Of a stretch of DNA of 64,000 nt, positions 1 to 9,366 are shown piece after piece (the first letter of the stretch is position 1; every line of letters starts with the position of its first letter). Both the position numbers and the translations under genes were made by a program. The stretch covers positions 186,001 through 250,000 of the forward strand of contig NZ_JAYEZO010000001.1 of NCBI RefSeq assembly GCF_037031285.1. Direction: 5' to 3'. This DNA comes from Halobellus sp. LT62. Its GTDB lineage: Archaea > Halobacteriota > Halobacteria > Halobacteriales > Haloferacaceae. The notes beneath the pieces are model-generated. The model had not been told where the DNA came from, searched no databases, and was given only the letters and a program-made list of their open reading frames with translations.

Positions 1-404
1 ACGTCGAGCGCGCGTGTATGGTCGCGGCACAGCACGACAACGTCTACCTCGAAGTCGGCCTGTGGTGGGACGACATCCTCAACCGCCCGATGAACGACCC
101 CGACATCGGTCCCGACCAGCTGATGTGGGGCACCGACTGGGGCGCGTCCATGGTCGCGAAGGGGAACAACTCCGACAGCCCGATGGACTACCCGTCGATG
201 CGCTGGGAGCAGTTCAGCGCTGACGGCGTCCCCGCTCACCAGCCGGATTACTGGGGCACGTCGCTGCGGATGCTGAACAAGTACGCGATGGATCACAACA
301 TCCCACAGGACGAACTCAACAAGATTCTCGGCGGCAACTTCTGTGACATCTACGACATCGAGCCGCCGCACAATCGCCTCTTCCCAGAGTTCATCGACAA
401 GTAG
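1..404 (+). CDS. Amidohydrolase-2 family protein, C-terminal part
   Basis: This is the 3' part of a gene that starts before the window; the reading frame is open from base 3 to the TAG at 402-404. Near residue 36 is a WGTDWG segment, which fits the aspartate metal ligand at the end of the amidohydrolase-2 barrel. The tail has an ILGGN segment followed by Y, which closes many members of this family (decarboxylases and lactone or amide hydrolases). The acyl-CoA ligase gene starts six bases after the stop, so the two are probably co-transcribed. Substrate unknown. The family call rests on two motifs in about 134 residues. Confidence 0.72.
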   Translation, partial: VERACMVAAQHDNVYLEVGLWWDDILNRPMNDPDIGPDQLMWGTDWGASMVAKGNNSDSPMDYPSMRWEQFSADGVPAHQPDYWGTSLRMLNKYAMDHNIPQDELNKILGGNFCDIYDIEPPHNRLFPEFIDK

Positions 405-410
405 CGAACG

Positions 411-1955
411 ATGCAACGCATTCACAATCAACTGCCGGCGCTGAAAGACCTCTCGGCGCACAACGCGGCCAAGAGCGGCGACTCGATCGCGTTCGAGGAC
501 GCCACCGAATCGGTCACGTGGGCGGAGTTCGAAGAGCGCAGTCGCAAGGCGGCGAACGTCTTCAGCGAGTACGTGAGCAAGGGCGATCGGATCGCGCTGT
601 TCTCGAAACCCTCTGTCGAACACGCGACGCTGTTCAACGGCGCGCTCAAGGCCGGTGCGGTGACGACGAATCTCCACAAGCGCATCGCCCCCGGCTCCTT
701 CAGGGAGTGTCTCGACCGCACGAAACCGACGATCGCCGTCATCGATTCGGAACTTTCGGAGTCGTTCGCGGAGATGGTCGATCAAGAGCAGCTAGACCGA
801 CTCACCGCGGTCTTCAGCACCGGCGATCCGCAGCAGGAGTTCGAGACGGGCCTTTCGGAGAAGCTCGCCGCCGCTGAACCCGAAGCACCCGACGTGCTCG
901 TCGAGGAGGACGACATCGTGACCATCGCGTGGACCTCCGGCAGCACCGGCCACCCCAAGGGCTGGTGTCACACGAACCGGACGATGTTCCTCAAAGGTAT
1001 GGAACTCGGCACGCGGTCGGGCTTTTCCCGCTCCGACAAGCAGTTAGTCGTCAATCGGCCCTCCTTTCTGATCTGGACGAGCTTTCTCACCCGGTCGCTG
1101 CTCGGTTGCGAGAGCACCTACTATATGCGCGAGTGGGACCCCGAGCGGTGGCTGGAGGTCGTCGACGAACACGACATCACGCGGGCGGTGCTCGTCCCGA
1201 CGATGTGGAAGGAGATCCTCGAAAGCGGTCCCGAGGAGTACGATCTTGACTCGCTGCGCTCGATCAACTCGACCGGCGAGAAGCTGAGCCCCGACACGCT
1301 GAGCGAACTCCGCGACCGGATCTGCGAGAACATCAATCAGTCCTACGGGTCGACGGAGATCCACTCGACGGTCCTCTACAACAACGAGTTGACCGAAGAG
1401 CGCATCGAGAGCGTCGGCAAACCGCAGTCGGGCACGCAGGTTCGAATCCTCGACCCCGACGGCACGATCGAGGACACGCTGCCACCCAACGAGAGCGGCG
1501 AGATCGCCGTCAAGAGCTACCAGGCTCCCGCGTGGATGTGGGAGGACGAGCGCGGCGAGGCCGCGTTCGAGGACGGCTGGTGGCGCTCCGGAGACAAGGG
1601 CTCCCTCGACGAGGAGGGTTTCCTCTACATCGAGGGCCGCATCGATTTCCAGATCAAATCGAAGGGCGTGAAGGTCACGCCCGAACCGATCGAGGAGGCC
1701 CTCGAACGGCATCCCGATGTCACCAACGCTGCGGTTGTCGGCGTCGACGACGAGGAGTACGGCCAGAAGGTGACCGCGATCGTCGAGGGGAGCGCAGAAG
1801 TAACCGAGGAGGCGCTCGACGCGTGGATTCGAGAGAGCGACTCGGTCGCCAGCCACGAACGCCCCCGCGAGTACTACTTCGTGAAGGCGATCGACCGCAC
1901 CCCGAGCGGAAAGCTCGATCGACAGGGAACGAAAGCGCGTCTCGATCTCGACTGA
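411..1955 (+). CDS. AMP-forming acyl-CoA synthetase/ligase
   Basis: 514 residues, ANL adenylating superfamily. It should activate a carboxylic acid with ATP and load it onto CoA. The ATP loop TSGSTGHPKG is at about residues 174-183, SYGSTE at about 310, SGDKG at about 394, and the GR-D hinge plus KSKGVKVTPEPIEEAL at about 405-430. The C-terminal lysine of the second half-reaction lies in TPSGKLDRQ near residue 500. All core motifs are present, so the enzyme looks active. The start ATG lies just after the amidohydrolase stop. Neighbours suggest an organic-acid catabolic operon; the acid itself cannot be read from the sequence. Confidence 0.9.
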   Translation: MQRIHNQLPALKDLSAHNAAKSGDSIAFEDATESVTWAEFEERSRKAANVFSEYVSKGDRIALFSKPSVEHATLFNGALKAGAVTTNLHKRIAPGSFRECLDRTKPTIAVIDSELSESFAEMVDQEQLDRLTAVFSTGDPQQEFETGLSEKLAAAEPEAPDVLVEEDDIVTIAWTSGSTGHPKGWCHTNRTMFLKGMELGTRSGFSRSDKQLVVNRPSFLIWTSFLTRSLLGCESTYYMREWDPERWLEVVDEHDITRAVLVPTMWKEILESGPEEYDLDSLRSINSTGEKLSPDTLSELRDRICENINQSYGSTEIHSTVLYNNELTEERIESVGKPQSGTQVRILDPDGTIEDTLPPNESGEIAVKSYQAPAWMWEDERGEAAFEDGWWRSGDKGSLDEEGFLYIEGRIDFQIKSKGVKVTPEPIEEALERHPDVTNAAVVGVDDEEYGQKVTAIVEGSAEVTEEALDAWIRESDSVASHERPREYYFVKAIDRTPSGKLDRQGTKARLDLD

Positions 1956-2493
1956 GCTACGCACTTCCATTCCAAAATTAACACTCGCCTTTCTAAATCC
2001 TCTACTTTTTATATATATCTAAAGCACTATAAAGACGAATTAAGAAGAAAATTGGAATAGCCAATCGAGAGTATTTGACCGTATCTTACTGTCTCAATAG
2101 AATACAGATTTTTAAATACCAGATAAAATACTATAATTGGAAAATTAACTGTTCTATTCTCAATCAAGTCTGTGAGATAAAATAACACTGGTGTGGGAAC
2201 TGAATCAGCACGTGGCTGTCACCTTCCTCCTCTAGATTGTAACGAGTGTACAGGTGTTATTTGGATGTACTGGATCTTTTGTCCCCCCCAATGCACCGGT
2301 TGTGGATCACTACCAAATCCCCTATCCGAACGCGTCGTTTGGAGTCGCCGAAGCGAAGGTCCGATGTATGTAACTAACGTCCGTGATTCACAAGATCTAG
2401 TCTTTATTCGATCGTGGACTCCGAGGTTGTTTTGCTCTCCCATACAATGCGTTCACCTCTACCAGTTTCGTCTGGAAATTCGATTGTAGAGTA
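1956..2493. other. AT-rich gene-free stretch
   Basis: About 540 bases between the converging ligase and IclR genes. The first 250 bases are strikingly AT-rich with TATATATAT and poly-A runs, unlike the flanking coding DNA. Short open frames exist (for example 2193-2489 on the plus strand), but they match no family I recognise and lack haloarchaeal codon bias. I see no RNA gene and no clear insertion-sequence ends. It could be a remnant of an excised element. Confidence 0.5.
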
Positions 2494-3249
2494 CTACGAG
2501 TACTCAGTCCGGATGTGGATGACGTCGGCGCTCTGTATCACCAGTTCTGGCAGTTCCTCGCGGAATCGATCGCCCCGGAGATGGGTCGTCGGACCAGATA
2601 AGCTAATGGCCCCGAGGACGGTGTCGTCTTCGTCGAGAATCGGTGCCCCAACAGCTCTCAGCCCTCTGAGCCGTTCTTCGTCGTTGACTGCGAAACCCCG
2701 CTCTCTGATTTGATTGAGCGTATCGATGAACGCTTCTCGATCGGTAATCGTTCGATCGGTTCGTTCGGGAAGCCCGTGTTCGTTGAGTATCTCTCTCACT
2801 CTGTCGCGGTCGGTAAACGCGAGTATTGCCTTCCCGGCCGAGGTGCAGTGGAGTTCGGCTTGGCGTCCTGCGCGTGTGCTGACGCCTTGGCGACCCTTCA
2901 TCCGATAAATGTAGTATCCGGATGTGTTCTCCAGCACCATTATTTGCGCTTTCTCGTTCGTTTTCTCGGCGAGTTCGTCGACGATCGGAATCGCCGGTTC
3001 GTAGATCGGGATCCTGCTCCGCACTCGTTCACCGGTGTCGAAGAATTCGAGGCTGAGCCGAAAGGCTCCGTCGTCGTCCATCACAACGTACTCGTGCTTC
3101 CGCAGCGTCTGAAGATGTGTCCGTGCGGTACTTTTCGACACTTCCAGTTCCCGGGAGACGCGGGAGAGAGTCGCCCCACCGAGCGTCTTCAACACACGGA
3201 TGATCTCGAGAGAGGTCTCCGTTGTCTGGACCGTCGGGATCTCGTCCAT
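2494..3249 (-). CDS. IclR-family transcriptional regulator
   Basis: 251 residues. An N-terminal winged helix-turn-helix (about 5-65, with LSRVSRELEVSKSTARTHL as the recognition region) is followed by the IclR effector domain (about 80-250), including LHCTSAGKAILAF and a C-terminal GAISLSGP segment. IclR proteins bind small organic acids and control nearby catabolic genes. It is divergent from the MFS carrier and sits inside the catabolic island, so it is the likely local regulator. Its own start is about 27 bases from a TATA box at 3271-3287. Confidence 0.9.
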   Translation of the reverse strand: MDEIPTVQTTETSLEIIRVLKTLGGATLSRVSRELEVSKSTARTHLQTLRKHEYVVMDDDGAFRLSLEFFDTGERVRSRIPIYEPAIPIVDELAEKTNEKAQIMVLENTSGYYIYRMKGRQGVSTRAGRQAELHCTSAGKAILAFTDRDRVREILNEHGLPERTDRTITDREAFIDTLNQIRERGFAVNDEERLRGLRAVGAPILDEDDTVLGAISLSGPTTHLRGDRFREELPELVIQSADVIHIRTEYS

Positions 3250-3287
3250 ACACGCCTTTGTGTGCGGGTCTAGTATAAATATATCTT
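3250..3287 (-). promoter_or_regulatory. IclR promoter with small inverted repeat
   Basis: On the minus strand an ATATATTTATAC box (3271-3287) lies about 27 bases before the IclR start, the usual haloarchaeal leaderless spacing. Between box and start is ACAC-six bases-GTGT (3250-3263). A regulator binding there would block its own gene; this is inference. Confidence 0.35.
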
Positions 3288-3398
3288 ATTCCGTAACGTA
3301 GAGTCGAACGGTGTGTCTACCTCCGCGGAACGACTGCTGACGAAGCGGATTTCTCTCGGAACGAATGAATTAACATCCTCTGTGTCGTTCGATCAGTC

Positions 3399-4610
3399 GT
3401 GTTAGAACGACGGACCGCCGAGAGGGTACGTACGCTGTACGACGAGTACGAACCTCTCGTGCTCATTTCGATCCTCTGGTTTCTCGTGCAGTTCCTCCGA
3501 TTTGCGTTTCCCCCGCTTTTCGGGACGTTCCAAACGGAGTACGACGTCTCGAACACCGAGACGGGACTGCTCTTCACGTCGTTGATGATGGCGTACGCGG
3601 TTATGCAGTTTCCTGCCGGATTGATCTCCGATCGCATCGGCCGTTCTCGGAGTATCGCGCTGGGGGCGGTGCTGTTCGGTGGCGTCGGTGTCGCGATTCT
3701 ACTCGCGCAGAGCTTCGTACTGCTCTTCGGACTCGCGGTTCTGATGGGCGCGACGACCGCCGGCCACAAGACGATCTCGATCAATATGGTCTCGAATCGG
3801 TATCCGGACCGGACGGGTTGGTGTCTTGGCATCCTCGACACTGTCGGGCAGTTCGGCGGCGTCGTCGCCCCGCTCGCTGCGGTGGCGTTTTTGTCATCGA
3901 TCGGATGGCAGTGGACGTTCGCGGTCGGAGGATTGTTTTGTCTGCTCTTGGCGGGGATTAGCGAAACGCGGGTCCGAACGATCCCCGTTTCGTCTCGAAC
4001 GCGTGAAGACGAAAGCGAGGACGAGGCTGAAAACGTCCGTCGGCGCTATCTTACGCTTCTCTCGGACTGGCGACTCCTCGTGTTCATCGTTGTGACGATG
4101 GCGTTTACGTTCGCTTGGAACGGCGTTTCGGCGTTCTTGCCGCTGTATCTCACCGCGCAAAAGGGGATCTCGACACAGCTGTCGAGCGTGCTGTACAGCG
4201 CGTTCTTTGTGGTCAGTCTGAGTCAGTTGATCACGGGGAAAGTTAGCGATTCGATCGGACAGCTGTGGGTCGGATTTGGGACCTTCACTGGGATGGTCGC
4301 CACCGTCGCCGGCCTCTTGTTCGCCGAGGGAGTCCTCGTCGTCAGCGCGCTCACACTGCTGTTGGGAACGACGTTCCACAGCTTCCGCCCGGTCCGCGAT
4401 TCGTATCTGATGACGCTGATACCCAACGACATCGGCGGCGGGAGCCTCGGCATCATCCGGACGGGGATGATCGTCGTCGGAGCTACTTCACCAGCCGTCG
4501 TGGGATTCGTCGCCGACGCCTCCGGTTTCAGAGCCGCGTTTGGGGTGGTGTTCGTCGCCGTGTCTCTCGGTGGTCTACTGACGGGGACGCTGGCGGTGCT
4601 TGGACGGTAG
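3399..4610 (+). CDS. MFS transporter
   Basis: 403 residues with about twelve hydrophobic segments and a soluble central loop (about 205-222, RTREDESEDEAENVRRR) between the two six-helix halves. The first cytoplasmic loop reads GLISDRIGRSRS, the classic MFS D-x-x-G-R signature. It should move a small solute across the membrane, probably an organic acid given the neighbours. The start is GTG at 3399. It is transcribed away from IclR and converges with the MmgE/PrpD gene. Substrate unknown. Confidence 0.85.
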   Translation: MLERRTAERVRTLYDEYEPLVLISILWFLVQFLRFAFPPLFGTFQTEYDVSNTETGLLFTSLMMAYAVMQFPAGLISDRIGRSRSIALGAVLFGGVGVAILLAQSFVLLFGLAVLMGATTAGHKTISINMVSNRYPDRTGWCLGILDTVGQFGGVVAPLAAVAFLSSIGWQWTFAVGGLFCLLLAGISETRVRTIPVSSRTREDESEDEAENVRRRYLTLLSDWRLLVFIVVTMAFTFAWNGVSAFLPLYLTAQKGISTQLSSVLYSAFFVVSLSQLITGKVSDSIGQLWVGFGTFTGMVATVAGLLFAEGVLVVSALTLLLGTTFHSFRPVRDSYLMTLIPNDIGGGSLGIIRTGMIVVGATSPAVVGFVADASGFRAAFGVVFVAVSLGGLLTGTLAVLGR

Positions 4611-4642
4611 GTCGCCTGAAAAAATGAGTGAAGACAGACGGT

Positions 4643-5986
4643 TTAGCCGAGGTAGCTAGTGAGAACGTCGAGCTCTGTCCCTTCGAGGTCGAGAATCGAC
4701 TCTTCGAGCACTTCGGCGTCCGATCGACTGAGCCGCGACTCGGCGCACTCGAAGAATTTGCTCCGCAGTCGGTCCTCGCTCACGGGGTTGTTCGGGCTCC
4801 CGGGCGCGTACCGTACCTCGTTGTAGTACTCCTCGGAATCGGTCCGAACGCGGACGATCGCCCCGTATCCGGCGAAGTCGTCGCCGAAGAGATCCTCCTC
4901 GAACGCGCGAGAGACTTTCGAGATGGCGTCGCGCGTCGCCTCTTGGGTCACGTACTCGTCGGTGAACTCGTGAATACCGGCGTCGCTCTCGCGCAAGATG
5001 GCGGCGAGGCAGAATTCGATCGAGAATTTTGCTTGCAGGGCGTCGTCCGGTTCGGCGTGGATCAGCATCTCCGAGGCGGCGTCTTCGAGTGTGACGACGA
5101 CCTCCTCGACGTCGTCGGGCGTGAGGCCGTGGTCCTTCACCAACGTCCGCATCGCGTCCATCGCCGCGTGTGTGATGACGCCAGATGGGTACGGCTTGTA
5201 TCCGATGTCGCGGACGGCCCACTCCTCGCCGAGGCCCTCGGTGATCTCTTCGGGATCGTACGCCCCGTCGATGGTCATCACTTGGCTGTACCCGATGTCG
5301 CCTTCGAGAATTTCGGTATCCGCGGTGAACCCGTCGCGAGCGAGCAACGCGGATCGAACGCCCATCTGTGCGGCGTGACCGGCGTGCAGCGGTTTCGTCA
5401 TCGTCCCGAAGTTCTTTTTCAATGAGGAGGACGCGGAGCCGACGATACCCAGCGCGTGGTGGATCTCCGACTGCGGGAGATCGAACACTGACGCCGCGGC
5501 CGCCGTCGCACCGAACGATCCGGCCGTCCCAGTACTGTGCCAGCCGTTCTGGTAGTGTTCGGGATAGGTGCTCTGCCCGATGCGGTACGCCGCTTCGCAG
5601 CCGACGACGTAGCCGACGAGGAGGTCCTCGGTCGATCCGTCGACCTCCTCTGTCGCCGCGAGGGAGGCGGCGAAGATCGGCGAGGTCGGGTGGATGACGA
5701 TCGACTCGAACGTGTCGTCGTAGTCGATCGCGTGCCCGAACGCGCCGTTGGCGAGCGCTGCAGAAGGTGCCGAACGCGATCCCCGTTGGAAGACCGTTGC
5801 CGGTCCGTCGCCGCCGTACGTGGAGGTGTACGCCGAGATCTTGTCGCCGACTTCGTGGTGGGATCCGTACAGTGCCACGCCGACGTAGTCGCGGATCGCT
5901 TCCTTCGCGTGGGACACTGCTTCGGATGGAATATCGTCGTACGTAGTGGATGCTACAAACTCAGCTAGCTCTGCCGTTTCTGGCAT
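4643..5986 (-). CDS. MmgE/PrpD family protein
   Basis: 447 residues, close to the usual family length (2-methylcitrate dehydratase, cis-aconitate decarboxylase and relatives). Family hallmarks are ANGAFGHAIDYDDTFE near residue 80, the HPTSPIFAASLAA stretch, and DLPQSEIHHALGIVGSASS near 180. The family removes water or CO2 from tricarboxylates and similar acids. Its promoter region is shared with the divergent SDR gene, and a TATA-like AATAAATG lies about 26 bases upstream. Substrate is not deducible. Confidence 0.85.
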   Translation of the reverse strand: MPETAELAEFVASTTYDDIPSEAVSHAKEAIRDYVGVALYGSHHEVGDKISAYTSTYGGDGPATVFQRGSRSAPSAALANGAFGHAIDYDDTFESIVIHPTSPIFAASLAATEEVDGSTEDLLVGYVVGCEAAYRIGQSTYPEHYQNGWHSTGTAGSFGATAAAASVFDLPQSEIHHALGIVGSASSSLKKNFGTMTKPLHAGHAAQMGVRSALLARDGFTADTEILEGDIGYSQVMTIDGAYDPEEITEGLGEEWAVRDIGYKPYPSGVITHAAMDAMRTLVKDHGLTPDDVEEVVVTLEDAASEMLIHAEPDDALQAKFSIEFCLAAILRESDAGIHEFTDEYVTQEATRDAISKVSRAFEEDLFGDDFAGYGAIVRVRTDSEEYYNEVRYAPGSPNNPVSEDRLRSKFFECAESRLSRSDAEVLEESILDLEGTELDVLTSYLG

Positions 5987-6051
5987 AGCCGGTAGTTGCT
6001 ATCTTCTCATTTATTAGCTTTTCGCACGACACGGCATAGACTGGCAAAGAA

Positions 6052-6060
6052 TTTTATACG
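6052..6060 (+). promoter_or_regulatory. TATA box of the SDR gene
   Basis: TTTTATAC lies about 27 bases before the ATG at 6082. With that spacing transcription would begin at or next to the start codon, i.e. a leaderless mRNA. Confidence 0.55.
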
Positions 6061-6081
6061 ACGTTTTCCATCGTCTGCGTG

Positions 6082-6879
6082 ATGGATCTGGAACTGACCG
6101 ATCGCACTGCGATCGTCGCTGCGTCCAGTAAGGGTATCGGCTACGCCACGGCGGAACGGCTCCTCGAAGAGGGTGCGAACGTCACGATCTGTTCGCGATC
6201 GGTCGACAGCGTCGAGGAAGCGGCGGAGACTCTCCGTGAAACCGTCGGAATCGCCGAAGAACGGGTGCTACCAGCCGTTTGCGACATCACAAACCGAGCT
6301 CAGATCGAGCAGTTAGTGAACGACACCGTCGACACGTTCGGCGGCGTCGACGTCCACGTGAACAACCACGGCGGGCCGCCGGCGGTGACATTCGAGGAGG
6401 CAACCGAGGAGCAGTGGGACAAGAGCTACCGAAGCGTCATCAGTAGCACGCGTTGGCTGACAGAGGCGGTGTTACCACATCTCGAGGTGAGCGACCTCGG
6501 ATCACTGATCACCGTCACCAGTGCGTCGGCCCGGGAACCACCGCGCGGTCACGCCATCTCGAACGTGTTCAGACTTGGCCTCTACGGGTTGGCGAAAACC
6601 ATATCACGTGAGTACGCCCCCGACGTCAGATCGAACGCGATCACGCCCCGGTTCATTATGACCGACCGGATCGAGTACAAAGTCCAACGGCGGGCCGAGC
6701 AGCGAGACCTCTCACGAGAGGAGGCGCTTCAGTCGCGAGTTGAAGAGGTCTCGATGGATCGACCCGGCGAGCCGTCTGAGTTCGCCGACGCCGTTGCGTT
6801 CCTCGCCTCGCCACGATCGAGTTATATCACGGGCGAGGTACTGAGCGTCGATGGGGGGTGGAGCCGACACGTGTTGTGA
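6082..6879 (+). CDS. SDR-family protein with altered catalytic pair
   Basis: 265 residues from the ATG at 6082 (a GTG sits one codon earlier). Rossmann features are clear: ASSKGIGYA near residue 15, NNHGG near 95, a TSASA serine near 139 and a C-terminal SVDGGWS. Aligned by eye, the usual Y-x-x-x-K is S160-N-V-F-R164, followed by the expected G-L-x-K helix, so the catalytic Tyr and Lys are both replaced. Some SDR subgroups have the same change. It may bind NAD(P) and use other chemistry. First gene of a plus-strand run that leads into the transporter. Confidence 0.82.
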   Translation: MDLELTDRTAIVAASSKGIGYATAERLLEEGANVTICSRSVDSVEEAAETLRETVGIAEERVLPAVCDITNRAQIEQLVNDTVDTFGGVDVHVNNHGGPPAVTFEEATEEQWDKSYRSVISSTRWLTEAVLPHLEVSDLGSLITVTSASAREPPRGHAISNVFRLGLYGLAKTISREYAPDVRSNAITPRFIMTDRIEYKVQRRAEQRDLSREEALQSRVEEVSMDRPGEPSEFADAVAFLASPRSSYITGEVLSVDGGWSRHVL

Positions 6880-6904
6880 CAGCAACAGTCACAAACCACC
6901 CACA

Positions 6905-6915
6905 TATTTTTATAA
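6905..6915 (+). promoter_or_regulatory. TATA box of the enolase-superfamily gene
   Basis: ATTTTTATAAC lies about 28 bases before the ATG at 6940 and is the strongest TATA box in this island. It gives the enolase-superfamily gene its own leaderless promoter, although the SDR gene ends only 60 bases upstream. Confidence 0.6.
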
Positions 6916-6939
6916 CATAAACTGTACTACCGAACTGCA

Positions 6940-8067
6940 ATGGAAGTCACCGATATCGAAACTGCAGTTCTAGGCAGTGCCGTCGACGCCGCCTCTCTCC
7001 CGGCACAGGTCGGCGCGCGGGAACTGGACATCAGTTCGGTCGTCGTGAAAGTCCACACAGACGAAGGGATTACCGGACTCGGAGAATCGTTCTACCGATC
7101 CGAAGAGAACAACCGGTTCTTGGCACAGTCCATCGAGGCGATGGGTCGCCACGTCGTCGGCAAAGACCCGCGGAACGTCAAAGACATCTGGCACGAACTG
7201 TACCTCCACGTGAAGCGTGCGGGAGCGTACGGCGCACTCAGTGCGATCGACGAGGCACTCTGGGACATCGTCGGAAAGAAGGCCGGACTTCCGGTCTACG
7301 AACTGCTCGGCGGACAGACCGGGACGGTCAACGCGTACGCGACCTTCCCCGTCGACAAGGAGGCCGACGAACTGGTCGACTACGCGAACTGGCTCAACGA
7401 CAAGGGATTCGAGGCGATGAAGATCGGCGCGGGCTTCGGCGTCGAGGAGGACCGACACCGGATTCGAACGATCACCGAAGGGAGCCCGGAGGGGTTCGGA
7501 CTCGCGATCGACGCGAACACCTCCTACAACTACACGGACGCTCGTGCAGTCGCCGAAACTGCGGGCGAACACGAAGTCGAGTGGTTCGAAGAGCCGATCG
7601 CCCACACCGACATCCAAGGGCAGGCTCAGCTCAACGAGGCGGTCGACGTCCCGATTTCGGGATATCAAACGCACACGCCGCACTACCCGGCGCTGGATCA
7701 CCTCCAAGCGAACGCGCTCGACATCTACCAGCCGTCAGTCGACTACGTGGGCGGTATCACCGGGGCGATGCGCGTTGCAAGCCTCGTCGAAGCGTTCAAC
7801 AAGGAGATGGTCCCCCACGCCCTCGGACCGGCGATCAATTACGCCGCCAGTCTCCACGTTGCCGCGGCCAGCCGTCAGTGCTCGCTCATCGAGTTCGCCG
7901 TCTTGGACGACGACATTGACGATCCCGGTACCTACATCGCCGGGCAGTACGTCGAGAACCAAGAGGCGGTCTACGTCCAAGACGGCGGTCGGATCGATCC
8001 GCCGTCCGAGCCCGGTCTCGGCGTCACGATCGACGAGACCGCCTTCGAGGAGTACCGAGTCGATTAA
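6940..8067 (+). CDS. Enolase-superfamily (MR/MLE) protein
   Basis: 375 residues, the usual length for mandelate racemase/muconate lactonizing enzymes. An N-terminal capping domain (1-125) precedes the barrel. Metal ligands D191 (in LAIDANTS) and E217 (in EWFEEP) are present, as is H293 (in VPHALGP). Three usual positions differ by eye alignment: the second Lys of K-x-K is G163, the third metal Glu is Q243 (in PISGYQTH), and the Asp partnering His is S266 (in QPSVDY). The fold is certain. Whether it is a dehydratase, racemase or something else is open. Confidence 0.85.
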   Translation: MEVTDIETAVLGSAVDAASLPAQVGARELDISSVVVKVHTDEGITGLGESFYRSEENNRFLAQSIEAMGRHVVGKDPRNVKDIWHELYLHVKRAGAYGALSAIDEALWDIVGKKAGLPVYELLGGQTGTVNAYATFPVDKEADELVDYANWLNDKGFEAMKIGAGFGVEEDRHRIRTITEGSPEGFGLAIDANTSYNYTDARAVAETAGEHEVEWFEEPIAHTDIQGQAQLNEAVDVPISGYQTHTPHYPALDHLQANALDIYQPSVDYVGGITGAMRVASLVEAFNKEMVPHALGPAINYAASLHVAAASRQCSLIEFAVLDDDIDDPGTYIAGQYVENQEAVYVQDGGRIDPPSEPGLGVTIDETAFEEYRVD

Positions 8068-8268
8068 TTCTGCGACCGCTGGATACCTGAGGGCCGATCT
8101 TTTTTCGCGGCGACATCCCGATTCACAGGCACCCACGTCGCCGCAGTCCTGTGACTACTGCCAATTGACACGAAAGATTTATGTGGTATGTACAAACATT
8201 GTCTATCAGCCCCAAAGGAGAATGCGTACCGTACTCACACGTAGTGCTCCTGGGGAGAAAGTCAACCT

Positions 8269-9366
8269 ATGACCAACGACAGATTACCAACTCGACGCGA
8301 CTACCTGAAGTGGACGTCTGCTGCAGGGCTTGCAGGACTCGCAGGCTGTTCCTCAGGTGGCGATGGGAGCGGTGATGGTGACAGTTCCGGTGATAGCTCC
8401 GGAGACAGTTCGAGCGACGGCTCCGGTGACAGTTCGGGTGACAGCTCAGGGAGCGGGAGCGACTACCCGTCTCAGCGGATGACGATTGTCGCGTGGGCGA
8501 GCCGAGGCGGCGGCAGCGACACGATCGTTCGACAGGGGTACGTACGGTCGATCCGCGAGAACGACCTCCTCCCGGTCGACGTCCGAGCCATCAACCAGAC
8601 CGGCGGCGGTGGCGAAGCGGGAATGCGCTACACTCTCGATCAGGATCCCAACGGATACACGGTGCTCAACGTGACGACGAACCTCGTCGTGACGCCGCTT
8701 TCCCGTGACATTGGAATCTCGTATGAGGACTTCACGCCGATCGCACGGATGGGTGTCGAGCCGATCCTCCTCGTCGTCCGCGGCGACGACGACCGGTTCA
8801 ACGACGTTCAGGAGTTCCGCGACTACGCCGCTGAGAACCGCGTCTCGATCGCGTCCTTCGACGTCGGAACGCAGGACCACACGGCCGCGTTCCTCCTGAG
8901 CCAGCGGACGGATATGAACGCGGAGATCGTTCCGTTCTCCGGCGGTGGCGAGCAGGTCTCCGCACTCCTCGCGGGCGACGTCGACGCCGCAGTGACCGCA
9001 CCGAGCGAAGTCAGCGATATGCGCGAATCCGGAGAGGTGCAATACATCCTGCACTTCTCCGGGCAAGAGCTCGAACTCTACCCGGACGTCCCGTACGTCA
9101 GTGAGGCGTTCGACACCGAGATCGTCGTCGAGCAGTTCCGTGGCACCGTCGTCCACGGTGACACGCCCGACGAGCGCGTCGAATACCTCCGGGATCTCTA
9201 CGAGGAGATCTACAACACCGAGGAGTTCGAGGAGTACGCGGACAGCAACAACGTCAACCCCGCGTTCCTCCGCGGCGAGGAATTCTACGACTACGTCGAG
9301 GGAGTCAACCAACGGTTCACCGAGGTGTTCCAAGAAAACAACCTCGGTGTCTACTCGGATAGCTGA
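8269..9366 (+). CDS. tctC: TctC-type solute-binding lipoprotein
   Basis: 365 residues. A twin-arginine segment (TRRDYLKW, residues 7-14) leads into a hydrophobic stretch ending LAGC, a Tat-exported lipobox with Cys near residue 25. A Ser/Gly/Asp linker (about 26-65), typical of haloarchaeal lipoproteins, follows. The rest resembles TctC/Bug receptors, which capture carboxylates for the tripartite tricarboxylate transporter. GGGGAG lies 11 bases before the ATG. The stop overlaps the tctB start (TGATG). The likely ligand is the acid degraded by the neighbouring enzymes. Confidence 0.88.
   Translation: MTNDRLPTRRDYLKWTSAAGLAGLAGCSSGGDGSGDGDSSGDSSGDSSSDGSGDSSGDSSGSGSDYPSQRMTIVAWASRGGGSDTIVRQGYVRSIRENDLLPVDVRAINQTGGGGEAGMRYTLDQDPNGYTVLNVTTNLVVTPLSRDIGISYEDFTPIARMGVEPILLVVRGDDDRFNDVQEFRDYAAENRVSIASFDVGTQDHTAAFLLSQRTDMNAEIVPFSGGGEQVSALLAGDVDAAVTAPSEVSDMRESGEVQYILHFSGQELELYPDVPYVSEAFDTEIVVEQFRGTVVHGDTPDERVEYLRDLYEEIYNTEEFEEYADSNNVNPAFLRGEEFYDYVEGVNQRFTEVFQENNLGVYSDS

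Noticed and set aside
2193-2489. Open frame of 98 codons in the AT-rich gap
   Set aside because: No family resemblance, poor haloarchaeal codon use, and a competing frame on the other strand; most likely chance.
8222-8272. A 16-codon frame (MRTVLTRSAPGEKVNL) whose stop overlaps the tctC ATG, with AAAGGAG before it
   Set aside because: The GGAG is only one base from its ATG, too close to work, while tctC has its own GGGGAG at 11 bases. Kept out as a leader peptide.
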